A DNA stretch of 64,000 nt from contig CM056742.1 in the NCBI GenBank assembly GCA_029851415.1, positions 75,072,748 to 75,136,747 on the forward strand, read 5' to 3'. A model generated the notes under the pieces. It was not told where the DNA came from and did not search any database. It worked only from the letters and a program-made list of their open reading frames with translations. This stretch comes from Eretmocerus hayati (Eukaryota > Arthropoda > Insecta > Hymenoptera > Aphelinidae). Shown piece after piece: positions 51,346 through 62,592 of the stretch. Position 1 is the stretch's first letter, and each line of letters begins with the position of its first letter. A program made the position numbers and the translations under genes.

Positions 51346-52478
51346 TATTCCACGTGCTTGATTAAGGGTACAACCCATATTTTCAGTGCAAACTCTGAAA
51401 TGGATATCGGAATCATTCTGATTTGGTCAGACATCTAAAAATAGCATGTCGTATAAAACAGCGTCTACATATCTCCAACTCAACAACGTTCTGCTAACTC
51501 TTTATGCGCAAGTCCCAACTCCAACCACCTCTAAATTATGTGACTGTAGCAGTGAGCTTATCGGGTATGTCATGGAATCGACTCATTATTGTCTCTTCGC
51601 ATTAGGCAGTTTCATTCACTCAAACGGGCAATGAGGTTGGAGTCTTTGTACCTGAGGATGATTCTTAATACAACTTCTTAGCAAAAATAGATCCTCAACC
51701 CAAGGAACCTTGCTCGCCTTGGTTCAAAACCAAGGTGTGCGCCCGTATGCATCCAACATGCAATTATGGAACAAACTTATTTTAATGTATCTCTCCGTGT
51801 AGAATACGTATCCTGTGTAGAATCCATATCCGCCATCATCCTCCGCATGGGTGTGAACACGATGGAAATGAATTTTCCCAAGAAAACGGTGTAACATCCG
51901 CGTTCGAGATATATCACAACATGTACTCATTGATAAAATCTACCATTTGGTAGGAGTTAGAGGTTGATAGGAACGGCCATTTTCCCGAAAAATTAAGCCC
52001 TGTAATGATGCAGGTAGTACGTGCATTACAAGGCTCGTGCTGCTGGAAGAAGCAAACTCTATCCCACACTGATTGGTAGATCCGATCACAGAATACAAGA
52101 TATGCTATCTGTGGTTCCATGATTTTCCTGAGAGGAATGATAACCAAGTGTAGAACTCGAGCGGCGATGCTTACCGACACACAGAGGGGTAAAACAAGGA
52201 TTTTGGGACATAAATCGTATCCGCGCGAATTCTTGACCCATTGAATTCATTTGAAAAAGATTCTTTTCGTTTCTTCAGTCTCCACTGCAACGTCGTATTT
52301 TTATCAAATCCTAGAGAGAGAGTATGAATTTGAACTCTGCAGCAGCCTGGCGGTGATACCCACCTTACCTGATGCTGGTTGATGGTAATTTCTCTGCTTT
52401 GGTGAATCTCTCGTTCAAATGAACAAATAAAGAAGTGCATTTGTTCGTTAAAATGAATAATTGATTGATAATGTATAC
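51346..52478. other. No recognisable gene
   Basis: Several frames of 60-90 codons, none with a motif. A short run of AAGGAACC/CCTTGG palindromic sequence near 51700 is the only structure I noted. Confidence 0.4.
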
Positions 52479-52780
52479 TGTTGGGAGAAAAGGTATTTTT
52501 TCATGGATCGTTGTGGACTTCTTCAATTCAATAACACTTGTTCCACTGAGTAATATTTATTCAATACTTGCTCCAAATTCTACGGTCCGTCACACATCTT
52601 TCTCTTACAACGTTCTTATCCGATCTGCCGCACTTGGCACAGCGCTCCTCCATTCGCACATATTTATATTCATCATCTCGTGGCGCCGTCGGCAAAGTCG
52701 ATATAGCAGTTTCCTTGAACTACTACCTAATAGCTTCTGCTAATATCGGTGTCGCAGCTAAATTTACACATATCTCAACA
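52479..52780 (-). repeat. Copia 3' LTR
   Basis: 302 bp with TG...CA ends and inverted termini TGTTGrGA. It follows the purine tract at 52781-52789. Confidence 0.8.
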
Positions 52781-52834
52781 CGCCTCCTTACATTCATGCT
52801 GTTACAGCTGACTTACAATCATTTCTTAGTTACT

Positions 52835-53065
52835 CTATTTCACAGTCAATAGATTCCTGAATTTCTCAAACTGGACTCTCCCAAGTGCTTTAGTAAAGAT
52901 GTCAGCTATGTTATTTTCTGGATTTCTCTTCTCCATATCAATTATGCCATCCATGTATGCTCCATTTACAAAGTGATAGTGAACTTCTATGTACTTACAA
53001 TCTTCAGTATAGTTACCAAATTTAGCTATACTTATAGCAACCGAGTTTTCTTCATATACGTTAAC
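52835..53065 (-). pseudogene. Copia Pol C-terminus (RNase H end)
   Basis: 76 codons open to the stop at 52835, reading ENSVAISIAKFGNYTEDCKY, IEVHYHFV, ENNIADIFTKALGRVQFEKF. The NIADIFTKAL segment is the signature of the copia RNase H C-terminus. Everything upstream is lost. Confidence 0.85.
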
Positions 53066-53101
53066 TGGCTCATGACATATACGTTAACTGGCTCTTGACA
53101 T
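53056..53101. repeat. Short direct duplication
   Basis: CATATACGTTAACTGGCTC occurs twice in direct order, followed by a/tTGACAT. It sits at the truncation point of the copia remnant. Confidence 0.75.
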
Positions 53102-53325
53102 AACCTCAGAAAACTACGATACTATGGGAATTCTCGAGGAATTTCGGACTGGGAATCTCACTAAGGTATTTCTATGTTTGTGGGGTCGCTGAATTCGAAT
53201 CCAGGATTGATTTTGCTCTAGTGTGTCAGGATTTTGACATAACCTCGAGAAACTATGATTTTTCCGGCGAATCTTCGGAAAATTCTGGACTGGAAATCCC
53301 GCTAAGGTATTTATAGGTTCTTGGT

Positions 53326-54290
53326 TTGGATTATCACTCGATCCATATGAACGATCGTGACTCTCTTGCTCGCGGAAATTTCGAATGATATGAATTGTCT
53401 GATTTTTGGCCTTTGCGAGCTCAATAATCAGCAGGTTTGCTGGTTTTTATAGCTCGATATCGGATTACTCGGGTTCGAACCATGTACCTTCGAGGCACTT
53501 CTAATTCGGAGTTGCAACTTGAAGGGTTTTGATGGAAAGAAATCATTTAGAATAAGAACATACGAAAGAATTGATGTACACATAGAGCTCTTAGCTCGCA
53601 AAGCCCGAAAATCAGAGAATTCACATCATTTGAAATTCTCGCGAGCAAGAAAGTCACGATCGTTCATATTGATCGAGTGATAATTTAATCCAAATATCCA
53701 CAGGCTGTCGGCCTATTAACGACCGAAATGAACCATATCAAGGATCATATGAAAATTGCGGGTTGGAAAGATCTTTCTCGCAAACGGTTGGGCATGAGTG
53801 ACTTTCACATATGAGAAAGATCAAAATTCTCGATGACCAAGCCACTCAGGCTAGGTGTCTTCCGGGACTAACCTGACAGATCCCTTTAGTACCCCTGAAG
53901 AGGCGGATCTGTCGAGGGAAGGCGAAACGCGCCAACACCATGCGGAGAATCAAATTTAGTCGTATGTTCTCATTTCAAATCATTCCTTTCCATCGAAACC
54001 CTTCAATATGCAACCTCGAATTAAAGGTGCCTCGGAGGTACACTGGGGAGCAAGCTGAACTGTCCACCAACAGCTCACTTCACGATCTTTCTGTCTCTTT
54101 TTTTCCCACCTCGATTCATGACTGCGAGTGAGACAGCGCGATGTCGAGCTTGGACAGTTCAGCTTGCGCCCGAGTGTACATGGTTCGAATCAGAGTAATC
54201 TGATATCGAGCTATGTAAAATCAACACGCCTGCTGATTAATCAGCTCGCGAAGGCCAAAAATCAGAGAATTCACATCATTCATAAGTTTT
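53326..54290. repeat. Nested inverted repeats
   Basis: 53326-53436 is inverted at about 53590-53695 (GATCGTGACT...CTCGCGAGCAAG region). 53440-53480 (ATAGCTCGATATCGGATTAC) is inverted at about 54170-54215. GCAAGCTGAACTGTCCA (near 54052) faces TGGACAGTTCAGCTTGC (near 54152). A fragment of the first pair recurs at 54225-54280. No coding motif. Confidence 0.7.
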
Positions 54291-54879
54291 TGGGGTCACT
54301 GGATTCGAATCCTGGATTGGTTTTGCACTAGTGTGTCACAATTTCGGAATAACTTTAAAAAACTATGATTTTTTCCCGGATTCCCGAAAAATTTGAGTCT
54401 TGGAATCTCACCAAATTACTCAAAGGCTTTTGGGTTCTCTGAATCGAAACCCGGGATTGATTTTGCCATAGTATGTCACAATCTTGACTCAACCTCAAAG
54501 AACAAATGGGAGACAAGATTTGGAGTAAGTGAGCAAATGACGCTGTCTGATTAGTTCGACTCCAGCTTGTGACTGATCTTTCGTCACCGCAGAAACCATA
54601 ACTGAATAGAAGTTTCCTGGGCACAATCCTCCCATAACCTCAAGAAAGAACGATCTGATAGAGAACTTTGGAGCTGGCGATCAAGGTACACTAGTTTGAT
54701 GTTAATTGTGTCACTTAGTTGGAGTCTGTAGCTTCTTCGATCTAAGCATCGAGTTTCCTAATCATTACCTCAAATCATTTGATGGAAAAACTACAGCAAT
54801 GAAGAATCTCTCCCAGTCATGGTAGGTGGATCCGTTGAACTTGCTTTTTGGTAGCTATTATTTCTTGCTGCTATAGCGA
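54291..54879. other. No recognisable gene
   Basis: The direct-repeat style phrase GGATTGrTTTTGC...GTGTGTCA recurs near 53205, 54315 and 54455, pointing to a dispersed low-copy repeat. Nothing coding. Confidence 0.4.
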
Positions 54880-56160
54880 GTTCTCTTCTCTTCATACAAC
54901 CTATGTAAATTTCTGAGTTAACTTTCTCCTCTTAGTAGATTCCGCTACAGTATACAACAAAAATCTGCCATCATGTTCACATCCCACCTTCTTTGATATC
55001 GAGTCTCCATGACTTTGACATCTTAATGGGAACGCTCGCCCTTCTCCTTGCTGAAGTCCCTAAGATTATCTGGGAATTCATATACAAGTTGAACATTTGG
55101 TCTCGTCGATCTTGACGGACAAAGTTCGTTGACCCCCCGCTCTCTTTCTCTCTCCCACATGCACTACTTTTCATATATATGTCACCTACTGTACACTGCG
55201 ATCGCGCTAATATAAATATGAGTGAAAAATGAGACCGATGACTCACTCTGTTTACTTGTATTGACAGGAGCTAGACGTTATGTCTGTGCTCTATTACAAG
55301 ATCGTTCAAAATATCATGACGATCTAAAGAATAACGTAAGTTGCGCATCTTGAATATTTATACATCCATCATTTGTGAAAAATTTCATATTTTCTATCTT
55401 TATACATATGTCGAAACAGAAACCTGAAGCCTGATAAGGTCCACAATACCTAGTGGACGAAACGTTGCAATAAAATTTCCATCATGAAATTTCGGGAATT
55501 TATTTAGTTCCCCACCGTCCTTCAAGATCGACGAGACCAAATGTTCAACTTGTATATTAACCATCAAGGACAAAAAAATCTACCAAAATCACTTAGGATA
55601 TCTGGGAATTCGTCCGAATGTCCGTCCAAAGAATGTAATTCCAAATACATGAGACATCCTAAGTTTTTGTAGTCTTGAACCATCTTCGCAACAATACTCT
55701 TCTACTTTGGACTTTTTCTATTCCCTAAGAGATTCTGAGATACATTCTTGGAACTATTCCAAGCCTCCCTCTCAAGTAGAGTACTCACTTCGAGAAAGTT
55801 CGTGTCTTTGAACATTAAACGGATTCGTGGACTATCAAACACTCCTTGCCTGAGTTTCGGAAATTTTGCCACAAGATATTTATAACATTCGCCCTCTCCA
55901 TCCAAAGCCTTGACCCATTGCTTCATCAGGCCGAGCTTTATGTGCAACGGTGGCATGAGGATTTTTGATGGATGTACTAGAGGTTTCTCAATCGCATTAG
56001 CCAACCCTGGAGTGAATAAGGTTATCTTTCCCCATATTTTTGTCTCACTGTAGTGGTTGTCTCTATTTCTACTATCCCATAGGCACTTATAACATGGAGA
56101 TTTGACAAACCCTGACTTTTGTCCTAGAATCATCGATATTGTCTTCAAATCACCACAAAT
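54880..56160 (-). pseudogene. Decayed conserved arthropod repeat-associated protein
   Basis: The - strand frame at 56148-55702 (148 codons) contains SPCYKCLWDSRNRDNHY, PPLHIKLGLMKQWVKAL and VSQNLLGNRKS. I know near-identical patterns from repetitive, unnamed proteins in many arthropod genomes. Homology resumes at about 55070-54890 with EFPDNLRDFSKEKGERSH, a stop, then YQRRWDVNMMADFC, the usual C-terminal part of that family. Between the halves sits a 476-bp MITE. There are additional stops, so it is dead. Function of the family unknown; the CxxC/D/H content hints at a transposon-derived protein. Confidence 0.6.
55081..55556. mobile_element. 476-bp MITE with 40-bp terminal inverted repeats
   Basis: TATACAAGTTGAACATTTGG... 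(55081-55120) is repeated inverted at 55517-55556 with one mismatch. It is flanked by TA-rich ends and interrupts the pseudogene. CTGGGAATTC occurs on both sides (near 55066 and 55602), suggesting a small flanking duplication. Confidence 0.85.
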
Positions 56161-57228
56161 CAGCCATGAATGCTTCTCATACTGGATTTTTTGAAGAAGT
56201 ATTTGGGGAATTCTTGGGCAAGCTGGACGAAATCGTCACCAGGGGGGCCGGGGAGAAATCTGAAAACATCTTTTTCTGTTTGTACCACGTTGATATAGTG
56301 CAAAAAAAATTTTTCTCGATTCTCCCCCCCCTCCTCCCTGTGGGTCCTGGAGTCCGTAAAGAGGCCGTTTTAGGCCCTATTTGGCCTATTTTGGGAAAAT
56401 CATAGCTCCAACGGAATTTGATATCTTTTGACGTAACTGGGCGCTTTTTTCGTAAATGCAAGTCCTTTCAGAAGAAGAATTGCCTAAGGCCGATAATCGT
56501 CCCTGGCGACCTCTGGGAGCTATTTACTGAGAGCGAAGGAGCTGTTGCAAATGAGGCCGAATCTGCTCCAGAGAATTGGGGGTCCAGGTTGCACTGGAAT
56601 GCGTGTTTTGGGTATCTGAATACGCATATAAATTTTCCCCGCGTCAAACTAAAGCGCCTCTCAGGACTGGTTGGAAAAGTGTCCCATTTGAAATACACGT
56701 GAAATGCACTTCCTAGCGTCCCTCCCAAAATTGGCCCAATGGATTATAACGGCTCCAATGAGGATTTGTTTTCGAACAGAAAATACAACTTCTAGGGGTT
56801 TCTTCATGGACGGGTAATGTTGCGCTAGTACCAAGAAACCACTTGGAAGATGGGAAAATGCGGAAATTCGACGTTTAAACCGGGGAATACTCGAACGGAG
56901 TGGAATTAATCGGGAAGTTGCAAAGGACCAAAGTTGTAGATTATGTCCTAAGCTTCCATTTGGCATCCGGTTCTCATGCATGTATCAATTGAGGGTTCCC
57001 AAAAAAATGACCAAAAGTCAAAAAAAACCATATTTATTGGATTTCTAGGCGATCTCGGGACAAGAATGGACTAACAAACTATTATGTCTTGCAGATCACA
57101 TGAAAAAATACATTTTCGGTTCCCATAATTTTTTTCGGAAAAACGGACCAGTTTATACCCAAAAAGTTCCGAAAATAGGCTTCTTCCAACTTTCTTACGC
57201 AAAATACTCGGAAAACTTAAATGGAAAC
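56161..57228. other. No recognisable gene
   Basis: Frames of up to 106 codons on both strands without motifs. Composition and the phrase CATGAAAAAATACATTTTCG hint at old repeat sequence, not resolved. Confidence 0.35.
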
Positions 57229-57654
57229 CCCATATAATAATTGCGTGAATAGTTGCCTTTTTCATGTACTTTGAAATGAAAGAAATTCATAGCGTTCCGA
57301 TGTTCTTGCTTCGAGGAATATGCATTTTTGAGCCAGATAACACGTTTGAGTAAATAAATTTATGGTTCCAGCATGCTATATGCAATTCTACGTCAATGAG
57401 TCATACAACCACCAGGTATCACCCCCAACAAATATTACTCACGTATGAGTAGTAGGCCTAAAGTCTGTAAAGTACTCGACCTCGTGATGATAGTTCCGAA
57501 GTGCTCCCGTGAAACTGCGTAGAAGATGAAAAAATACCTAGCTTTCTCGAATGACTGTTCCAATTCATGTGCACCAATCCAAACAATTATTGTGACAAGG
57601 CAGTACTCTTCGAAGTCAGGGTGACGTAAATGCCCTTGATATTCCTTCAACGAG

Positions 57655-58089
57655 GTGATTGATCGTCATTTTGGTTCACAGCTGAAGCAAGCAAGATCAT
57701 ACATAGACGAGCACTGTGATGATGAAGAGATTTATTCCTCATTCTACCATGAGGATGGAAGGAACATCATACGGATCAAGATGCAGTCACGCCACACATC
57801 CTCGAAAGTGTACTCTCTTTGGATAAGATATGACGAAGATGGAAAATCCATCAACGGTTGGTATTGTCAATGCTGGACAGGTAGAAGCACGGTTGGTTGC
57901 TGTGCTCACATAGCATTATGGTATCTCGGTTATGATCGATATCGGGAGAATCGCAGGGAGAGATTGAGCCGGAACTATGATTCGTTCGTCAGCAATGTCG
58001 ACCATGAGTAAACCAATGAAGAGTTCCTGGCTGAGCATGGAGTTTTTGAGTCAGTGGCTACAGATGAAGATGACTCTGAGTCAGATTAA
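57655..58089 (+). pseudogene. SWIM-type zinc-finger protein, C-terminal fragment
   Basis: In frame from about 57640, the sequence reads HFGSQLKQARSYIDEH, IRIKMQSRHTSSKVYSLWIR and then the SWIM finger YCQCWTGRSTVGCCAHIALW (CxC...CxH). A TAA at 58009-58011 interrupts; the acidic tail continues in frame to 58089 (ATDEDDSESD). I know this arrangement as the C-terminus of repetitive SWIM proteins in arthropods, probably transposon-derived. SWIM fingers bind DNA or protein. The upstream part is lost. Confidence 0.65.
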
Positions 58090-58389
58090 ACCTCAAAGTC
58101 ACATATGTGATATCAAAGAAAACTATAATTATAATAAACAGGTGAACTGACTGATACGTGAGTTTCCATTTGAAACGTGAAGAACGAATAACTTCCGTTG
58201 TCGAATTGCTCAGAAAACTTGTTCTACCAGTAATAACGTCGTCTATTTCGACAGGCGAACTAATGTCGCGGCTGATTTAGCAAATTCAACTAGTTTGAAA
58301 ATCTTCGACATCAATCTGTGATATTATTCGGAACCATAGAGTATGAGTTCTCATGAACGGTTATTTTTGTAGTTTTGTACACTACAATA

Positions 58390-60065
58390 TTCTCATAGTT
58401 GGAAGGAATTTTGAGAAAGACAACAATCCTGGTGTTCAAAGTATGATGGGAGGAACGGCCGAATTGCGAGGCATTTCTCATCGAAGCGAGATTTCTTGAC
58501 AGAGCTCTCGTCACTCTGATTGTCTGGGGAACATACATCCCCTATAGAGCCACAGAGCCATCGGGAAGATATCAAGAACCCAACTTCAATATCATTAATA
58601 GTCTCAAATGCGAGGCTGATGGTAGTTTCCATCCTTGTTTCTACACCGTACTGAATTATTTAAACTGTGAAATAGATGTGTGATATTAAGTGTGTGTTTC
58701 GCCCTGGTCTCTCTCTTGGGCTCGTCAGTGAGACGAAGAGAGACCTGTGTCAGACACTATTGTGAATCGGGTGGATTGACATCAGATCAAAGAATGGTTA
58801 ACATCGAAATTTTTGTAAACCAACCATAAATTGGGGTTGCCATCTAGTGATAAAGATACGAAGCAGATGTTAAGCTTCGAGTGGTAAACGACTTTGTACG
58901 GCCTCATGTCGTTTGGTGGAATAATGAAAATTATACCCTCGCTATGTTCCAATATGTGATCGGAGGAACGGCCGAATTGCGAAACATTCCTTATCGAAGC
59001 GAGATTTCTTGACAGAGCTTCCGTCACTCTGATTGTCTGGGGAACATACATCCCCTATAGAGCCACAGAGCCATCGGGAAGATACTAAGAACCCAACTTG
59101 AATATCATTATATCAAGGTATCAAGGACCCAACTTCAATATCATTCCTTAATTTATGGTTGTTCGATGTTAACCGTTCTCTAACATGATGTCAATCCACC
59201 CGATTTACAATAATGTCTGAGACAGGTCTCTCTTCGTCTCACTGACGAGCCCAAGAGAGAGACCAGGGCGAAACACACACTTAATATCACACATCTATTT
59301 CACAGTTTAAATAATTCAGTACGGTGTAGAGACAAGGATGGAAACCACCATCAGCTCTGCATTCGAGACTATTAATGATATTGAAGTTGGGTTCTTGATA
59401 TCTTCCCGATGGCTCTGTGGCTCTATAGGGGATGTATGTTCCCCAGACAATCAGAGTGACGGGAGCTCTGTCAAGAAATCCCGCTCCGATAAGGAATGCC
59501 TCGCAATTCGGCCGTTCCTCCCATCATATATTGAAACATAGCGAGGGTATAATTTTCATTATTCCACCAAACGACATGAGGCCGTACAAAGTCGTTTACC
59601 ACTCGAAGCTTAACATCTGCTTCGTGTCTTTATCACTAGATGGCAACCTTAATTTATGGTTGATTACAAAAATTTCGTTGTTAACCATTCTTCAACCTGA
59701 TGTCAATCCACCCGATTTACAATAGTGTCTGAGACAGGTCTCTCTTCGTCTCACTGACGAGCCCAAGAGAGAGAAACCAGGGCGAAACACACACTTAATA
59801 TCACACATCTATTTCACAGTTTAAATAATTCAGTACGGTGTAGAGACAAGGATGGAAACTACCATCAGCTCTGCATTTGAGACTATCAATGATATTGAAG
59901 TTGGGTTCTTGATATCTTCCCGATGGCTCTGTGGCTCTATAGGGGATGTATGTTCCCCAGACAATCAGAGTGACGGAAGCTCTGTCAAGAAATCTCGTTC
60001 CGATAAGGAATGCCTCGCAATTTGGCCGTTCCTCCCATCATATATTGAAACATAGCGAGGGTATA
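58390..60065. repeat. Palindromic array of ~510-bp cassettes
   Basis: Two cassettes run one way (58390-59110) and two the other (59160-60065), meeting near 59110-59160. The + copies are spaced 514 bp apart (59338 and 59852). Each includes CCCGATGGCTCTGTGGCTCT and a GTCTCTCTTCGTCTCACTGA box. A 67-codon open frame (METTISSAFETINDIEVGFL...) is kept in the two + copies. Confidence 0.85.
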
Positions 60066-60362
60066 ATTTCCACTGGTGTTCAAAGATTCGATCCTTATCA
60101 TAACCTTATATAGCTCTGAATGGTGATCGTGGATGGAAATTGGTGATCTTGCATGTCCAATTGATGTAGTTGTATGATTTATTGACGTAGAATTGCATAT
60201 AACATGCTGGAACCATGAACTCATCTACTCAAACGCGTCATCTGGCATAAAAGTGCATGTTCCTCGAAGCAGGAACATCAGAACGCTATGTATCCTCTTC
60301 TCGTTTCGAAGTCCATGGAAAAAGGCAACTTCTTACGTGATCATTATAAAGGCTAGTAGTAT

Positions 60363-60680
60363 AAGTACCGGTATAGCGAGACATAACGAATGACGTCATC
60401 GCTTATCTCATCTTATCAGTGACGTCACGGTGGTGTGGGGTAGCCGAGCCTCGCCGAGTGACTTATCTCATCTCTTTTCTTATCAGCGCAGTGGTGTGGG
60501 GCAGCCGAGCGTCGGCGAGTGGCTTATCTCATCGCTGACGTCACCAAGATCAGTGTGTGGCGTAGTATTTTCTTATCTCTATCGTTTAGTGGGTCACGGC
60601 GATAAGGAGGGAGTAATAACATTGGGAGTGGCCGGCGTAAGCGGTTATCTCATCAACTGATGGTGTTTACGCATTGTTTA
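60363..60680. repeat. Imperfect short repeats rich in CTTATCTCATC and GTGGTGTGGGG
   Basis: About three diverged units (near 60390, 60460, 60520) combine CTTATCTCATC, TTATCAGyG, GTGGTGTGGGGyAGCCGAGC and a TGACGTCA-like palindrome. GC-rich compared with the surroundings. Nothing coding. Confidence 0.65.
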
Positions 60681-60984
60681 CAATGAATAGGTGGTGCGCC
60701 CAAGGTCATGGGGTGGGGGCAAAAAACAAAAGGTGGGACCAAGCAGGTGATGGTCCGAAGTCCCGCTGGTGTAGCCGTGTGTATAGCTATATATATCGCC
60801 ACGATATATAAATATACACATCACGGTGTGACCGAGTAGTACGCTGAGTTCACGCAATGTTTAAATTGTTGATAATCAGTGGTCAAGGTTAGGTGGTGGG
60901 GGCGGTGAACAAAATATGGGACCGAGCAGCTGATGGGCGAGGTCCCGTTGGTGTAGCCACGTGTATAGCTATATATATCTATCT
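60681..60984. repeat. Diverged duplication with TA-rich palindrome
   Basis: GGTGGGGGC...AAAA...GGGACCrAGCAGsTGATGG and GTGTAGCCrygTGTATAGCTATATATAT occur at 60709-60800 and again at 60895-60980. ATATATCGCCACGATATAT near 60790 is palindromic. Confidence 0.65.
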
Positions 60985-61134
60985 AGGGTCACTAGAAGGG
61001 GGTCTCGACACGGTTCTCCTACCCCTGGGTAAATCGCCGCCATATTCAGACAAACTAATACTTTTTGTATACCTATATATACCGAATTTGTCTGAATATG
61101 GCGGACCGTGTCGAGACCCCCTTCTAGGGACCCT
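60985..61134. mobile_element. 150-bp MITE with 29-bp TIRs and 9-bp target duplication
   Basis: AGGGTCaCTAGAAGGGGG... (60985-61013) is inverted at 61106-61134 with one mismatch; the pairing resumes inside (GCCATATTCAGACAAA against TTTGTCTGAATATGGC). ATATCTATC flanks both sides (60975-60983 and 61135-61143). Confidence 0.85.
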
Positions 61135-61259
61135 ATATCTATCCATCGTGGCCAGGTGGTGGGGGGATAATTAACAAAAGTGCTGTACATGGGCCTGACG
61201 GATTGCAGTGCCATCTGGATTATCAACGGTCGGTAAGTGGAAATGCGTTTGAACGCGAG

Positions 61260-61754
61260 ATGCCCAAAAATATTTAGAAAAAACTATCAGAGGCGGGATG
61301 GGGCGCTCGAAAATTGAGGGGAGCGTGGGAGCGTGCAAAATCACAAGTCACTCGGTTTTGCTGAATGAAAAGGTGAATCATTTATTCCTTGTTTCGTTCC
61401 ACTACATGTGTTTAAAGACAAGGCGCGAGAGAAGTGAGGGGTGAAAATTAGGCGCGAAGAGGAAAGTCGCGATGAAAATGCGATGGAGCTCCCGGCGCAA
61501 AATTGAGCGAGAGTCAGGCTTACAATTTTGCCTGCTCGGCGGTCCGTGGTCAACTGACTATTCGCCGTAGCGAGATCACAGTCGAGCCCGAGAGAATCCT
61601 GAAAAGAGCGATGTTGCCAAATTTCTAGGAAATTTGAATACACCAATAGTTAGGCGTCAGCAAATCATACGATTTCAAGGAGAGGTAATTCCATCGCACT
61701 TACTCCGATTCTCTCGCTCTCGAATATTTGAAAATTAACCGATTCTCCCGAACA
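61260..61754 (-). repeat. BEL/Pao 3' LTR (outer end unresolved)
   Basis: On the - strand a purine tract AAGGGAGGCGGAA is followed by TGTTCGGGAGAATCGG at 61754. An AATAAA (near 61385) lies in a suitable place for polyadenylation. I could not find the matching LTR end, so the left limit is approximate. Confidence 0.6.
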
Positions 61755-62592
61755 TTCCGCCTCCCTTGCTTGCTCATAGCAAGCAAACCAGGAAAACAAT
61801 ACTCATTCAACTTGACAATACAATTGATGAACTGGGTGGGCGAAATATTCGAAAAATTCGACCGATTCAAAAGTATTCCAAATTTCACAACCGTGATTTA
61901 CTGAATTCAAACGAGTCGTCAATCAGTAGAAAACTAGTACATAAGCTCTCAAATTGCAAGATTGTTAACTCAAAATTAAACATGAATTGAGAAAAAAAAC
62001 TTCACTCGACAGTGACCAATAACAATACTGCAAGAAAAAAATCGCCTAAAAGCAAAAAAATTACAATAGATCTATGATAAAGTTTTGACCGATTTCTATG
62101 CTTCAATATCATGATAACTAGAATCCATTCTCTGAGAAAAGGAATAGAAAAAAAAATCATAACTACATAAACTCCAACGAACTGGTCAACTGATCAATTA
62201 GAACAATGAACATAACGCAATTGGATCAGTTGCCAACTATAACAATTCATACAAAATTCAAACAAAAAAGCTCGACGAGACATGTCTAGTCTCACATTGA
62301 TCATAGTCAATCAAATATTTCCAAATAAGTCCGAATTTGGTCACGCATTAATCAATCGCTAGTGAAACTAATTGAAAATGGTAGGCTTCTAAATGATTCT
62401 AAATTGAAAAAATGGGTTGAAAGGTGGACGAATCACTGTCGATTTCGCAGTGATTTCACTAGGTGAATGAAACTATTGTGACTCTACTGAAGCTCTACGA
62501 GTACAAATCACACAATTCTTGGGGCCAAACGAACGACATATGAATCGCGGGTGTCGCGAAACGAGGAAAAAAGGTGTAGTGAGGTGTCGAGA
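61755..62592 (-). other. 3' non-coding part of the BEL/Pao element
   Basis: AT-rich, no motif-bearing frame, between the pol stop and the LTR purine tract. Confidence 0.6.

Larger units (their letters stand above)
52479..53065 (-). mobile_element. 3' end of a Ty1/copia retrotransposon
   Basis: On the - strand: RNase H tail, stop, short 3' UTR, purine tract AAGGAGGCG, then an LTR TGTTGAGATA ... TCTCCCAACA (52780 to 52479, 302 bp). The element is cut off at about 53065 on its 5' side. Confidence 0.85.
57229..60350. mobile_element. TIR element with SWIM zinc finger and internal palindromic cassettes
   Basis: Left arm (about 57229-57412) and right arm (about 60172-60350) are inverted copies with modest divergence (AGCGTTCyGATGTTCyTGCTTCGAGGAA shared in two parts, GCATGyTATATGCAATTCTA). 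Long TIRs plus a SWIM domain recall Mutator-like elements, but the transposase core is missing, so the superfamily is open. Confidence 0.65.
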
